Below, in pieces: positions 35,250 through 45,965 of a DNA stretch of 64,000 nucleotides. The position numbers and the translations under genes are program-made. The notes under the pieces are model-generated. The model was not told where the DNA came from, did not search any database, and was given only the letters and a program-made list of their open reading frames with translations. Every line of letters starts with the position of its first letter. The first letter of the stretch is position 1. The DNA lies in contig NZ_WSNW01000001.1 in NCBI RefSeq assembly GCF_009767585.1, positions 2,448,090-2,512,089 on the forward strand. The letters are read 5' to 3'. This DNA comes from Coprobacillus cateniformis. GTDB taxonomy: Bacteria > Bacillota_I > Bacilli_A > Erysipelotrichales > Coprobacillaceae.

Positions 35250-37608
35250 ATTTGAGTTTATAAAGTTTCTTCAAAAAAGAAATCTCATAGCATTTCTTAT
35301 TATTCTTTGTATTTTAAATATAGGTATCTTTGCATATACTCAAAATTTAGACTCTCAGATTCCACCCTCATCCTATCATCAGCTACAAACAGAATTGCAG
35401 ACTATTTCTAATGACAAAAGATATCAATTCATAAAAGATAAATATGAAACATATCATGGATTTTTAATTATAGAGCAATTGATAAATTTGCGTATGAATG
35501 AAAAAGACAATCAATATATAATTGAATCAATTTTAAATGAAAATCCTCAGGTTGAAGAAAAATATGGAAAATTATATCAAGAGAATCACGATCCTATTTA
35601 TACTTCCCATTTAGAAAGTGAAGTGACATTTCTAGAAGAGATTTTAAAAGAATTTCAGAAACTATATGATTATCCATTATATATTCAAAATATTCAAGAC
35701 AAAGCAAAGACGCTTTCGAGTATTTCTATATTTCAAAAAGATGGAAGTTTTGAACAAAAAAATAACCAAAAAACCGCTCAGGATTATTTAGCACGCATAG
35801 ATACACCTCTTATATATGAGAGTGAGAAAGGTGTGACATCTGCTTTGTCTTTTCCTGTGACGAGTTTTCTCATCATGTTATCAATGATGGTATTGGTCTC
35901 ATCTATGATTTTAGAAGAAAAGGAAAAAAAGCTGTTTGCTATTATCAAAATAACATCTCAAGGTCAGTATCCAACCATGCTTGCAAAATGTTTTGTGATG
36001 ATTATAATGGTTGGAGTTATTACAACAATGATGATGGTTGGACAGTTAGTTTATTCATCAGTCATTTATGGATTAGGTGATTTATCAAGAAGTGTACAAT
36101 CTCTTTCTCAGTATTCTCAATGTCCTTTTTCTTTGAGTGTTCAACAGTTTATAGGTTTATTTATTTTAATGAAATGTTTAGCAGCAAGTTTTATTGGGTT
36201 GATTATGTTGTTGATTGCTATCTTATCTAAGAACAAATTATTTGCTATAATAATCAGTCTAGTTATAATTATTATTGAATATCTTTTATATCTTTTTATT
36301 CCTTCTTTAAATTCTTTATACTTATTCAAATATTTTAATTTAATTTCTGTTTTACAAACTGACTCCTTCTTTCAGGTTTATCGAAATGTATCATGCTTTA
36401 AAAATCTGATATCATTGCAAATGTTAATATTGATAGGATTGTTAAGTTTATTCATTATATTTATAATTATAGATACATTTGTTTATCATTATAAGAGAAA
36501 TATGAATATAGAACTTGTTGAATTGCCACAATTTAAAAACTTTCAATCACAATCATTATCACTTATAAAACAAGAAAGTTATAAAATATTTTTTATACAA
36601 AAAGTTTTTTTATTGTGCATATTATGTATTTTGATCCAATGTTATCAATATCAGCATATCTCAATTTATATGGATAATGACGAAAAAATATATCAGCAAT
36701 ATATGAAAAGACTAGAAGGACCATTAACAAATGAAAAAGAACAATGGATACTTCAAGAACAAAAGCATTATCAAGATTTGAATCAACAGTTAGCGACGAT
36801 TTCCAAAAAGAGAGAGCAAGGGTCTTTAACTCAAACGCAAGCTAATGCTATGCAAGAGCAAATTAATGAACAATTACGAGGTGAACAAGTTTTCCAAAGA
36901 GTTTTTGAGCAATATGAAGATATTCAAAACAATCCACAAAAACAGTTTGTTTATCCTGTTGCTTATCAAAAATATTTTATAGATATAAATTGGCTCTTTA
37001 TGCCAACTCTATTGTTATGTATCTTTACAATTATAGGATTATCTCAAGTCATAACATATGAATATCAAAATCAAATGCATAAGATTACTCAAACATCTTA
37101 TAGGGGTAATCATTATATTCTTAATATTAAGTTATCTTTATCAATTGGTATTGGGATATTGTTTTTAATAATTGTTCTTACACCTCCCTTTGTTTTATTG
37201 CAACAAACCTATGGTTTTTCTTCTTTACTTGCACCGGCTATGTCAATTCAGAACTTTTTATTATTTCCTTCATGGGTAAGTATTGGAATGATATGTATGA
37301 TGAGTCTAATATTAAAGGTGTATGTGGTGTTCATTATAATTATAGGAATATTTGCTATAGGAATTAAAGTCAGAAATCATTTATTAACTTTATTTATGAG
37401 TATATGTCTTTTCTTATTACCGCTTTTATTTGCTTATGGAGGTTATCATTTTATAGATTTTATCAGTTTATATCCTCTGTTGTTTCATGGACAATTTGTA
37501 TCTAACATAGAAGGTCTATTACAGATATTATTTTCTTTTATTGGCTATGGAATTCTTGCTGTTGTAAGTTTGAAATATATTTATACTCATTATAAATCAA
37601 TTCATTGA
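35233..37608 (+). CDS. Large ABC-2-like permease with two fused halves
   Basis: 791 residues from ATG at 35233 (GGAGATG about 8 bases upstream, inside the ATPase gene); ATGs at 35224 and 35227 are alternatives. The first half has a TM at about 13-32, a long soluble segment (about 35-205) and a cluster of six TM helices (about 210-420). The second half repeats the plan: a helix near 450-470 after SLIKQESYKIFFIQKVFLL, a soluble segment (about 475-590) rich in Gln/Glu coiled-coil-like sequence, and a second TM cluster (about 595-785). It thus looks like two exporter subunits in one chain, working with the ATPase. Cargo unknown; peptide or antibiotic efflux is one option. Confidence 0.75.
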   Translation: MLQLIKFEFIKFLQKRNLIAFLIILCILNIGIFAYTQNLDSQIPPSSYHQLQTELQTISNDKRYQFIKDKYETYHGFLIIEQLINLRMNEKDNQYIIESILNENPQVEEKYGKLYQENHDPIYTSHLESEVTFLEEILKEFQKLYDYPLYIQNIQDKAKTLSSISIFQKDGSFEQKNNQKTAQDYLARIDTPLIYESEKGVTSALSFPVTSFLIMLSMMVLVSSMILEEKEKKLFAIIKITSQGQYPTMLAKCFVMIIMVGVITTMMMVGQLVYSSVIYGLGDLSRSVQSLSQYSQCPFSLSVQQFIGLFILMKCLAASFIGLIMLLIAILSKNKLFAIIISLVIIIIEYLLYLFIPSLNSLYLFKYFNLISVLQTDSFFQVYRNVSCFKNLISLQMLILIGLLSLFIIFIIIDTFVYHYKRNMNIELVELPQFKNFQSQSLSLIKQESYKIFFIQKVFLLCILCILIQCYQYQHISIYMDNDEKIYQQYMKRLEGPLTNEKEQWILQEQKHYQDLNQQLATISKKREQGSLTQTQANAMQEQINEQLRGEQVFQRVFEQYEDIQNNPQKQFVYPVAYQKYFIDINWLFMPTLLLCIFTIIGLSQVITYEYQNQMHKITQTSYRGNHYILNIKLSLSIGIGILFLIIVLTPPFVLLQQTYGFSSLLAPAMSIQNFLLFPSWVSIGMICMMSLILKVYVVFIIIIGIFAIGIKVRNHLLTLFMSICLFLLPLLFAYGGYHFIDFISLYPLLFHGQFVSNIEGLLQILFSFIGYGILAVVSLKYIYTHYKSIH

Positions 37609-37611
37609 TGA

Positions 37612-37642
37612 GATAGATAAATACAATTTATCTATCTTTTCT
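37612..37642 (+). terminator. Rho-independent terminator
   Basis: GATAGATAAAT (37612-37622) pairs with ATTTATCTATC (37626-37636) around ACA, then TTTTCTT. Ends the lipoprotein-ABC operon. Confidence 0.85.
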
Positions 37643-37773
37643 TGTTATATGGTAGGTGTAATGAGCAATAATTGAATGTAAAATTGATTTTATAGTTAGG
37701 TATTTTTAATTTGTTATAAAAATAAATACAGAAGAAAAATAAGGAATTGATTTTAATCAAAAATAAAATTGTG

Positions 37774-37779
37774 TATAAT
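37774..37779 (+). promoter_or_regulatory. -10 box (TATAAT) of the GH1 gene
   Basis: Perfect TATAAT 28 bases before the start codon. The -35 is poor. No RAT, and no clear catabolite repression site, is visible in this leader. Confidence 0.5.
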
Positions 37780-37794
37780 AAGAGTATAAAGTGA

Positions 37795-39240
<1,446 letters not shown>

Positions 39241-39251
39241 TATAAATGATT

Positions 39252-39297
39252 AAGAATAATTTCTTGCATGATAAGTGCAAAGAGTTATTCTTTTTAT
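39252..39297 (+). terminator. Rho-independent terminator
   Basis: AAGAATAA (39252-39259) pairs with TTATTCTT (39285-39292), with inner CTTGCA/TGCAAAG pairing, then T run. Ends the GH1 gene. Confidence 0.75.
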
Positions 39298-39578
39298 TAT
39301 GCAACTGATATGTTATATATAAATAAGAGCTGTATATTTGAGGAGAAAAGAATATTGTCTTAATATTTGTTTTTATACATATTGAAAAGTTTTTAAAAAT
39401 AATAAAAGAATAAAGATATTTTAATAAAATATAATCAAGAGGTAGTTAATGAGAATTAAATATCTTTTATAGAAAAAATGCAAATCATATTGTGAAAAAC
39501 AATCGAAATGTAATAGAGGCTCTTAGTGAAAATAGTTTATTTTATTGATATAATAAAAAAGAATTGAGGGTGATATGA

Positions 39579-41651
39579 ATGAATCAAAGAATAATATCTA
39601 TTATAAAAGATTTATGTGAGATACAAAAAAATATAACTATTGATGATTTATCCCAAAAATACAATGTTTCTCAAAGAACAATTCGAAATGATTTAATATC
39701 TATTAATAATATACTAAGAGATAATGAATTGGATGAAATGGAATTAATTGCTGGTGGACAAATTCAAAGAAAAGATAATTTTACGAATATTAACTATTTT
39801 TTAACTGAGCAAGATCTTTATTCTTATAAACTTTCTAAAGAAGAAAGAATTGCAGTAGCATCTGTATTATTAATGAATAGTTCAAAGTATATTACTCTAT
39901 CAACAATTGCAGATCATTTGTTTGTGAGTCGAGCAACGATTATAAATGATCTTGATGAAATAAAAAAATATATTCATTCTTTCGGATTGGGAGTGACATC
40001 GCATCCAAATAAAGGTTTAAGGGTTGAAGGAAAAGAAAGTGATAAAAGACTTTTTTTAATGCGTTTGGCAAATTCTAAAAAAGAGAATACAATGGTTTCA
40101 CGTCATATTAGTATACAGGCTGGAAATAGAATAACAATTCAAAAGGTTTTAAGTGAGCAAGAACATCTACATAAAAGTTATTTGACAGATGAATCATTTC
40201 AAAAGATTATTCTTTATTTAGGAATTATGATTAATCGTCATTTGATGGGTGAATATCTTGAAGATCGTGAAATGAAAAATAATGATTATTATGTTATGGC
40301 TCAAGATATTTTAAGATATGTTTCACAGTATTGTCATATCAATACAACAGAAAATGAAATCCAGTTTTTAAGTGAATTATTGGTAGATTCACAATATATG
40401 AAGCAAATGACAAAAGAGAATAAAATTATTAAAATACAGTTAATTACAAGACAGTTTATTGAACATATTTCTTATGACCTTGGTATTAATCTCAATGATG
40501 ATTATGATTTTTTTGAAAACTTATCTAATCATTTAGAATCAGTATTAAAACCAACGCCTCCTGATTATCCTGAAAGTTCAATTATTGATGAAGTTTTAGA
40601 GGAAAATCAAGATGTTGTAGAAGCAGTTAACCAGAATTTGTCTATTATTAAGCAATATGTGAGTAGAGAAATTCATAAAATAGAAATTGGGTATATTGCT
40701 GTGCATATTTGTGCAGCATTAGAGAGAAAAAAGAATAAAGAAGTTGCATTCCATGTAATTGTTGCTTGTCATGCAGGAATTGGAACATCACAATTACTTA
40801 TAGAAAAATTAAGAAAGCATTTTAATTTTCAGATTATTGATGTCATTTCAGCTCATGAAGCAGAAAACGTTGATCCAAAAAAAGTAGATGTTATTATTTC
40901 TACTGTTCCTCTTCCTCATTGTCAAGTGGATTATATAACAGTTTCTCCATTATTAAATGATGAAGATTATATTCGTGTTGGAAATAAGATTGATGCACTA
41001 CGTAATAGTCGTCATTTACCATCTCGTATTGGTGAAACAGAGTTATCAGCTAAAGGATTGCTTGATCAACTAAGTCCGCTAATTTATGAAATTGCACCAG
41101 TTCATCATGATGAATTGATGAAAGCTGTGAGAAAGGTTGTTCGAGATTACTTTCATCAATCTGTTGAAGCAGATGCTGAAATATTTTCACCTTATTTGCA
41201 TCATTTATTACCTTCAACACATATTCAACTTGATGTTGAATGTGTGACTTGGCAAGAAGCGGTACGATTATCTGCTTTGCCATTATTAGAATATGGTTAT
41301 ATTGAGGAACGTTATATTAATGCGATGATTCATAATATTGAAGAAAATGGGCCTTACATTGTTTTATCAGATGGTTTTGCAGTTCCACATGAGGGATTGG
41401 AACAAGGAAGTGTTAAAGTAGGAATGAATTTAATACGTTTAAAGCATCCTGTACATTTTGGAGCAGATGATTTTGATCCAGTTGAATTTGTTTGTTGTTT
41501 AAGTGCTGTTGATCATAAAATGCATCTTAAGGCTTTCTTTAACCTTGTAAATATGTTAAGAAATGAAGAGTTTAAAGAAGCACTGAAAACATGTAAAAAT
41601 GTACATGAAGCTGCATATATTAGTGAAAAATATGAATATTCATTAATTTGA
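39579..41651 (+). CDS. PRD-containing PTS-linked transcription activator (MtlR/LicR type)
   Basis: 690 residues. Two N-terminal helix-turn-helix domains (about 5-60, NVSQRTIRNDLISINN; and 85-140, LFVSRATIINDLDEI), two PRDs (about 170-280 and 295-390, with His in HLMGEYLEDREM and EIGYIAVHI), a galactitol-type EIIB domain (about 390-480, phospho-Cys397 in VACHAGIGTS) and an EIIA domain (about 545-690, phospho-His604 in AVPHEG). This is the layout of activators whose DNA binding is tuned by PTS phosphorylation. It is DNA-binding, not RNA-binding: the N-terminal CAT domain of LicT is absent. The galactitol-type PTS operon immediately downstream is the probable target. Confidence 0.92.
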   Translation: MNQRIISIIKDLCEIQKNITIDDLSQKYNVSQRTIRNDLISINNILRDNELDEMELIAGGQIQRKDNFTNINYFLTEQDLYSYKLSKEERIAVASVLLMNSSKYITLSTIADHLFVSRATIINDLDEIKKYIHSFGLGVTSHPNKGLRVEGKESDKRLFLMRLANSKKENTMVSRHISIQAGNRITIQKVLSEQEHLHKSYLTDESFQKIILYLGIMINRHLMGEYLEDREMKNNDYYVMAQDILRYVSQYCHINTTENEIQFLSELLVDSQYMKQMTKENKIIKIQLITRQFIEHISYDLGINLNDDYDFFENLSNHLESVLKPTPPDYPESSIIDEVLEENQDVVEAVNQNLSIIKQYVSREIHKIEIGYIAVHICAALERKKNKEVAFHVIVACHAGIGTSQLLIEKLRKHFNFQIIDVISAHEAENVDPKKVDVIISTVPLPHCQVDYITVSPLLNDEDYIRVGNKIDALRNSRHLPSRIGETELSAKGLLDQLSPLIYEIAPVHHDELMKAVRKVVRDYFHQSVEADAEIFSPYLHHLLPSTHIQLDVECVTWQEAVRLSALPLLEYGYIEERYINAMIHNIEENGPYIVLSDGFAVPHEGLEQGSVKVGMNLIRLKHPVHFGADDFDPVEFVCCLSAVDHKMHLKAFFNLVNMLRNEEFKEALKTCKNVHEAAYISEKYEYSLI

Positions 41652-41658
41652 TCAAGAT

Positions 41659-41708
41659 GGTTGAAATGATTTCACAAAGTTGTGAAGTGATTTCAACCGT
41701 TTTATTTT
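41659..41708 (+). terminator. Rho-independent terminator
   Basis: GGTTGAAA (41659-41666) pairs with TTTCAACC (41691-41698) and TTCACAA with TTGTGAA inside, followed by GTTTTATTTT. Separates the activator gene from the PTS operon. Confidence 0.8.
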
Positions 41709-41709
41709 C

Positions 41710-41726
41710 TTGCAAAATATTTGCAA
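41710..41726. promoter_or_regulatory. 17-bp palindrome, candidate activator site of the PTS operon
   Basis: TTGCAAA-ATA-TTTGCAA is a perfect inverted repeat. It lies just upstream of a possible -35 (TTGACT at 41732-41737) and about 100 bases before the EIIA gene, the usual place for MtlR/LicR-type activators. No second copy is seen elsewhere in the window's promoters. Confidence 0.5.
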
Positions 41727-41822
41727 TATCTTTGACTGTTTTTATATATAGTCTAATGGTACGATATGTATGTAAAGAAAAACACTGGTGAAAATCTTTA
41801 AGAATTGGAAGGAGAAAAAGAT

Positions 41823-42290
41823 GTGATTTGGGAAGAACTTGATAAAGCAATTATCTTTGATGAGGTGGATGCTACGGACTGGAAAGATGTTATGATGAAA
41901 GTAGGAGGTACTCTTGTTCAAGAAAACTATGCGAAAAAAAGTTATATTGATGCATTAATTACAAGAGAAACAGAATTTCCAACTGGCTTAGATGTGAATG
42001 GAATTGGAGTAGCTATTCCGCATACAGATGTCACACATGTCCAAAAACCGGGAATTGCTATTGCAGTATTAAAAAATCCAGTTGATTTTATTCAGATGGG
42101 TTCTGATGATGACATTGTGAAAGTACAGCTTATCTTTATGTTAGCTGTTGTTGATCCAAGCGCACATTTAGAAAAGTTACAAAGAATCTTAGCAATTATT
42201 CAGGATACAGATGTTTTAATGAAATTATTAAATGTTCATGAAAAACAAGAGATTATTGAAATTATTAAAAAGAAGGAGAAAGAACTATGA
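41823..42290 (+). CDS. gatA: PTS galactitol-type EIIA component
   Basis: 155 residues from GTG at 41823, the in-frame start correctly spaced from GGAAGGAGA (41807-41815); a TTG at 41805 precedes that site. The phosphorylated His67 is in GVAIPHTDVTHV. The fold is that of fructose/galactitol EIIA (PTS_EIIA_2). It passes phosphate from HPr to the EIIB protein encoded next. Its stop overlaps the EIIB start (ATGA). Confidence 0.9.
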   Translation: MIWEELDKAIIFDEVDATDWKDVMMKVGGTLVQENYAKKSYIDALITRETEFPTGLDVNGIGVAIPHTDVTHVQKPGIAIAVLKNPVDFIQMGSDDDIVKVQLIFMLAVVDPSAHLEKLQRILAIIQDTDVLMKLLNVHEKQEIIEIIKKKEKEL

Positions 42291-42562
42291 AAAAAAAGAT
42301 TATTGTTGCTTGTGGAGGTGCAGTTGCAACTTCAACAATTGCTGCAAATAAAGTTGTTGAATTATGTAAAGAAAATGGTATAGATGTAGAAATTTGTCAA
42401 ATTAGAATTTCAGAAATTCCTTCTAATTTACCAGCAGATTTAATTATCACAACATCAAAAGTGAGAAAAGATTATGGAGTTCCATTGATTACAGGAATGC
42501 CATTTATCTCAGGAGTCAATGTTGAAAAAACTGAGCAAGCTATTTTAGATGTGCTCAAATAA
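42287..42562 (+). CDS. gatB: PTS galactitol-type EIIB component
   Basis: 91 residues, the normal size. Phospho-Cys9 is in IIVACGGAVATST, followed by the KVVELCKENG helix and LIITTSKV strand of the lactose/galactitol EIIB fold. It takes phosphate from EIIA and gives it to the sugar during transport by EIIC. Overlaps EIIA by 4 bases; EIIC follows after 22 bases. Confidence 0.93.
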   Translation: MKKKIIVACGGAVATSTIAANKVVELCKENGIDVEICQIRISEIPSNLPADLIITTSKVRKDYGVPLITGMPFISGVNVEKTEQAILDVLK

Positions 42563-42584
42563 TAGAGAAGAGAGGAAATGAGAC

Positions 42585-43940
42585 ATGTTAGGAATATTTG
42601 GTGATGCCATTAACTACATCATTGATATGGGAGCATCAGTGATGTTACCAATTGTGATTGCAGTTATTAGTATATGTTTAGGTATTAAGATTGGGAAGGC
42701 TATTCGAGCTGGACTTATGATTGGAGTTGGATTTGTTGGTTTGAGTTTAATTGTTGATATGATGAATGCACAGTTAGGACCTGCAGCACAAGCTATGTCA
42801 CAAAGGTTTGGTTTAACATTAAGCGTTGTTGATATTGGATGGCCTGGGGCCTCTCCAATAACATGGGCTTCTAATATAGCAACAGTTGCGATACCTATTG
42901 CAATATTGGTAAATGTTATTATGCTATTATTAAAGTGGACAAAGACAGTGAATATTGATATATGGAATATTTGGCATATGACTTTTACTGGAGCTATTGC
43001 ATATGCAGTGACTGGACAATTTTGGATTGGAATTGTAGGTGTAATTGTTCATGCTATGATAGCCTATAAACTTGGTGATTTATGGGCACCACTTATGCAA
43101 GATTACTTTGAACTAGATGGCTTAACAGTACCACATGGCACAGCGGCTTATATGGGACCAATTGCTTGTGTCATTGATGCAATTATTGAAAAAATTCCAG
43201 GTCTAAGAGATATTGATTTAACAGCTGATACTTTACAGGATAAAGTTGGTGTTTTTGCAGAACCAATTGTTATTGGAGGCATTTTAGGAGCAGGGATTGG
43301 TTTTTTAGCCGGTTATGATGTACAAACAGCTTTACCATTAGGAATAAAAATGTCAGCAGTTATGGTATTAATGCCTAAAATTGTGAAATGTATTATGGAT
43401 GGTCTATTGCCATTAACAGAACGTGCTAAAGTTTTATTAACAAAACATTTTGGAAATTCAGAGTTCTTTATTGGTATGGATCCAGCAGTTTTGTTGGGAG
43501 ATCCTCAAGTTGTGACAGTAGGATTATTATTTATTCCTTTAACATTACTTATTGCAGTTTTGGTGCCAGGAAATAGAGTTTTACCATTTGGAGATTTAGC
43601 AACAATTGGATTTTTTATAGCAATTGCTGTAGCTGTTCATAAAGGTAATTTGTTTAGATCATTAATATCTGGAACTGCTATTATGACTATGACAATTTGG
43701 ATTGCTAATCAAACGATTCCTTGGTTAACAGCATTGGCAACATCAACAGGATCAACAAGTACTGGAAATTTAGTTGCTGCATTAGATCAAGGAGGAAGTC
43801 CAATTACTTATATTTTTACTCAAACATTTACATTGCAAAATGTGACAGGATTGATTGTCATTGCAGTCATTTATGTAATTTGCTGGTTATTTACAATTCG
43901 TTGTTCAAAGAAAAGAGCAAAAGAATTAGAAAATCAATAG
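42585..43940 (+). CDS. gatC: PTS galactitol-type EIIC permease
   Basis: 451 residues with about 10-12 TM helices. SVMLPIVIAVISICLGIKIGKAIRAGLMIGVGF opens the chain and DIGWPGASPITWASNIATVAIPIA follows at about 84-108, both characteristic of EIIC-GatC. GLTVPHGTAAYMGPIA (about 183-198) is a conserved loop. It imports a polyol or related sugar as the phosphate. Substrate could be galactitol, but GatC-like carriers also serve other pentitols and hexitols. Confidence 0.92.
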   Translation: MLGIFGDAINYIIDMGASVMLPIVIAVISICLGIKIGKAIRAGLMIGVGFVGLSLIVDMMNAQLGPAAQAMSQRFGLTLSVVDIGWPGASPITWASNIATVAIPIAILVNVIMLLLKWTKTVNIDIWNIWHMTFTGAIAYAVTGQFWIGIVGVIVHAMIAYKLGDLWAPLMQDYFELDGLTVPHGTAAYMGPIACVIDAIIEKIPGLRDIDLTADTLQDKVGVFAEPIVIGGILGAGIGFLAGYDVQTALPLGIKMSAVMVLMPKIVKCIMDGLLPLTERAKVLLTKHFGNSEFFIGMDPAVLLGDPQVVTVGLLFIPLTLLIAVLVPGNRVLPFGDLATIGFFIAIAVAVHKGNLFRSLISGTAIMTMTIWIANQTIPWLTALATSTGSTSTGNLVAALDQGGSPITYIFTQTFTLQNVTGLIVIAVIYVICWLFTIRCSKKRAKELENQ

Positions 43941-43952
43941 GAGGGTTATCAA

Positions 43953-45002
43953 ATGAAAGCAGGAGTAGTACATGCTAAAGAAGATATACGTTATGAAGAG
44001 GTCATAACACCTGAGCCTAAAGCGGGGGAAGTTTTAATTCAAGTGAAATATACAGGTATATGTGGTTCTGATATTCCACGTGTGAATGAGGGTGCTTGTC
44101 ATAATTTTCCAATTGTATTAGGACATGAATTTTCAGGAACAATTGCAAAAGTTGGTGAAAACGTTACATCTTTAAAAGTTGGTGATAGAGTTGCAGGCGT
44201 TCCTCTTGTTCCATGCATGGAATGTGAAGATTGCCAAAAGGGTAACTATTCACTTTGCAAGCACTATAGTTTTATTGGTTCAAGACAAAATGGAAGTTTT
44301 GCTCAATATGTTGTTGCTCCAGAGAAAAATGCTGTGAAGTTTGAAGATGAAGTGACTTTTGAACAGGGGGCTTTCTTTGAGCCAGCAACAGTTGCCTTAC
44401 ATGGATTACAGAGAGTTAATTATAAAGGTGGAAAAAAAGTTGCAATTCTGGGAGGTGGAACGATTGGCATGTTTGTCATGCAATGGGCAAAAATATTTGG
44501 AGCAGAAGAAGTTATTGTATTTGATATATCAGATGAACGTTTGCAATTAGGAGAACGCTTGGGGGCTACGGGATCTATTAACACATTACACGATGATTTT
44601 ATGGAACATGCCATAGAGCTTACAAATGGTCATGGATATGATTATGTCTTTGAAACTGCTGGGAATACAATAACAATGAAAATGGCTTTTGAATTAGCAG
44701 CAAATAAAGCAGAAGTTTGTTTTGTTGGAACACCAACAAAAGAACTGTCTTTCACAGTAAAAGAATGGGAAAATATGAATCGTAAGGAATTTATTTTAAC
44801 AGGATCATGGATGTCTTATAGTGCACCATTTCCTGGAGAGGAATGGAAAGCAGTTGCCCATTATTTTAAAACAGGCGATTTAAAATTTGATGATTCATTT
44901 ATTTATGAAAAATTACCTTTGAGTGAAATTGCTCAAGCTTTTGAGAAGTTCAAAACCCCAGGAACTGTCAAAGGAAAAATTTTAATTGATAGTGAAAAAT
45001 AG
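43953..45002 (+). CDS. gatD: Zinc-dependent polyol-phosphate dehydrogenase (galactitol-1-phosphate 5-dehydrogenase type)
   Basis: 349 residues of the medium-chain dehydrogenase family. Catalytic zinc residues: Cys37 in TGICGSD and GHEF (about 60-63). Structural zinc: four Cys in CMECEDCQKGNYSLC (about 88-102). The Rossmann motif GGGTIGMFVMQWAK is at about 166. In the operon it should oxidise galactitol-1-phosphate to tagatose-6-phosphate with NAD+. The role as GatD is from context; other alditol phosphates are possible. 13 bases after gatC with GGAGGGTTATC. Confidence 0.85.
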   Translation: MKAGVVHAKEDIRYEEVITPEPKAGEVLIQVKYTGICGSDIPRVNEGACHNFPIVLGHEFSGTIAKVGENVTSLKVGDRVAGVPLVPCMECEDCQKGNYSLCKHYSFIGSRQNGSFAQYVVAPEKNAVKFEDEVTFEQGAFFEPATVALHGLQRVNYKGGKKVAILGGGTIGMFVMQWAKIFGAEEVIVFDISDERLQLGERLGATGSINTLHDDFMEHAIELTNGHGYDYVFETAGNTITMKMAFELAANKAEVCFVGTPTKELSFTVKEWENMNRKEFILTGSWMSYSAPFPGEEWKAVAHYFKTGDLKFDDSFIYEKLPLSEIAQAFEKFKTPGTVKGKILIDSEK

Positions 45003-45011
45003 GAGAAGGTT

Positions 45012-45965
45012 ATGATTACTACAGTAACACTTAATGCATCCATTGATAAGGCTTATTATATGGATGAAGCCATATGTAATGGTGAAGTGATGAGAGTTTC
45101 TCGTTGTCGAAATTCAGCAGGGGGTAAAGGTTTGAATGTCGCTCGAGTGATAAAATTATGTCATGAAGATGTTTTGGCTACAGGACTTGTTGGTGGATAT
45201 AATGGTCAATATCTAGAGTCATTATTATCGACCGATGGAATTGCTTATCAGTTTGGACATGTATCTGGAGAGACAAGAAGTTGTATTAATATTCTTGATC
45301 CCCAGTATGGCTCAACTGAATATCTAGAACCAGGATGTGTGATTACACCTGAAGAGGAGAAGTGTTTTATAGAGTTGTTTCAGGATATTATCAAGAAAAG
45401 TGATATCGTGACAATTTCTGGAAGCGTGCCAAAGGGATTGCCATGCAATATTTATCAAAGATTAATTCAAATGATAAAAAATGAACATAAAAAAGTGATT
45501 CTTGATAGTAGTGGAGAGTCTTTAAAAGAAGGGTTATTAGCAAAACCAACTATGGTTAAGCCTAATAAAAATGAGATGGAAAATTTGTTTGGTATTGAAA
45601 TTAATACAGTTGAAGAAGTCATTCAATATGCACAAGAAATTGCTAAAATGGGTATTCAATATGTTGTTGTTTCTTTGGGGGCAGACGGAGCAGTACTTGT
45701 AATGAAAGATCAGGTTTTGCGTGCGCGTCCACCTGTTATTAAACCAGTGAACACAGTGGGGTGTGGTGATTCTATGGTTGCAGCCTTTGCAGTTGCTTTG
45801 CAAAGAAAATACACACCAAAAGAAGCACTTGCATTTGCTATTGCTATTGCAACAGCAAATGCACTTTCACCAGAGACAGGTAGTTTTGAAGAAACACAAT
45901 GTCTAGAAATATTACAGCAAGTCAAAGTAAAAGAATGTGAAAAGGGGGAATATGTATGTCATTAG
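45012..45965 (+). CDS. PfkB-type hexose-phosphate kinase (1-phosphofructokinase/tagatose-6-phosphate kinase)
   Basis: 317 residues. Starts MITTVTLNASIDKAYYMD, with GGKGLNVARVIK (substrate-binding) at about 37-48 and the anionic-hole motif NTVGCGDSMVAAFAVAL with its catalytic Asp near 253. This is the FruK/LacC subfamily. With the dehydrogenase before it and the aldolase after it, phosphorylation of tagatose-6-phosphate to tagatose-1,6-bisphosphate is the best reading. Its end overlaps the aldolase start by 10 bases. Confidence 0.88.
   Translation: MITTVTLNASIDKAYYMDEAICNGEVMRVSRCRNSAGGKGLNVARVIKLCHEDVLATGLVGGYNGQYLESLLSTDGIAYQFGHVSGETRSCINILDPQYGSTEYLEPGCVITPEEEKCFIELFQDIIKKSDIVTISGSVPKGLPCNIYQRLIQMIKNEHKKVILDSSGESLKEGLLAKPTMVKPNKNEMENLFGIEINTVEEVIQYAQEIAKMGIQYVVVSLGADGAVLVMKDQVLRARPPVIKPVNTVGCGDSMVAAFAVALQRKYTPKEALAFAIAIATANALSPETGSFEETQCLEILQQVKVKECEKGEYVCH

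Noticed and set aside
39579..41651. PRD regulator as the RNA-binding antiterminator for the RAT at 25.1 kb
   Set aside because: Its N-terminus holds two DNA-binding helix-turn-helix domains and no CAT RNA-binding domain; it also carries EIIB and EIIA domains typical of DNA-binding activators.
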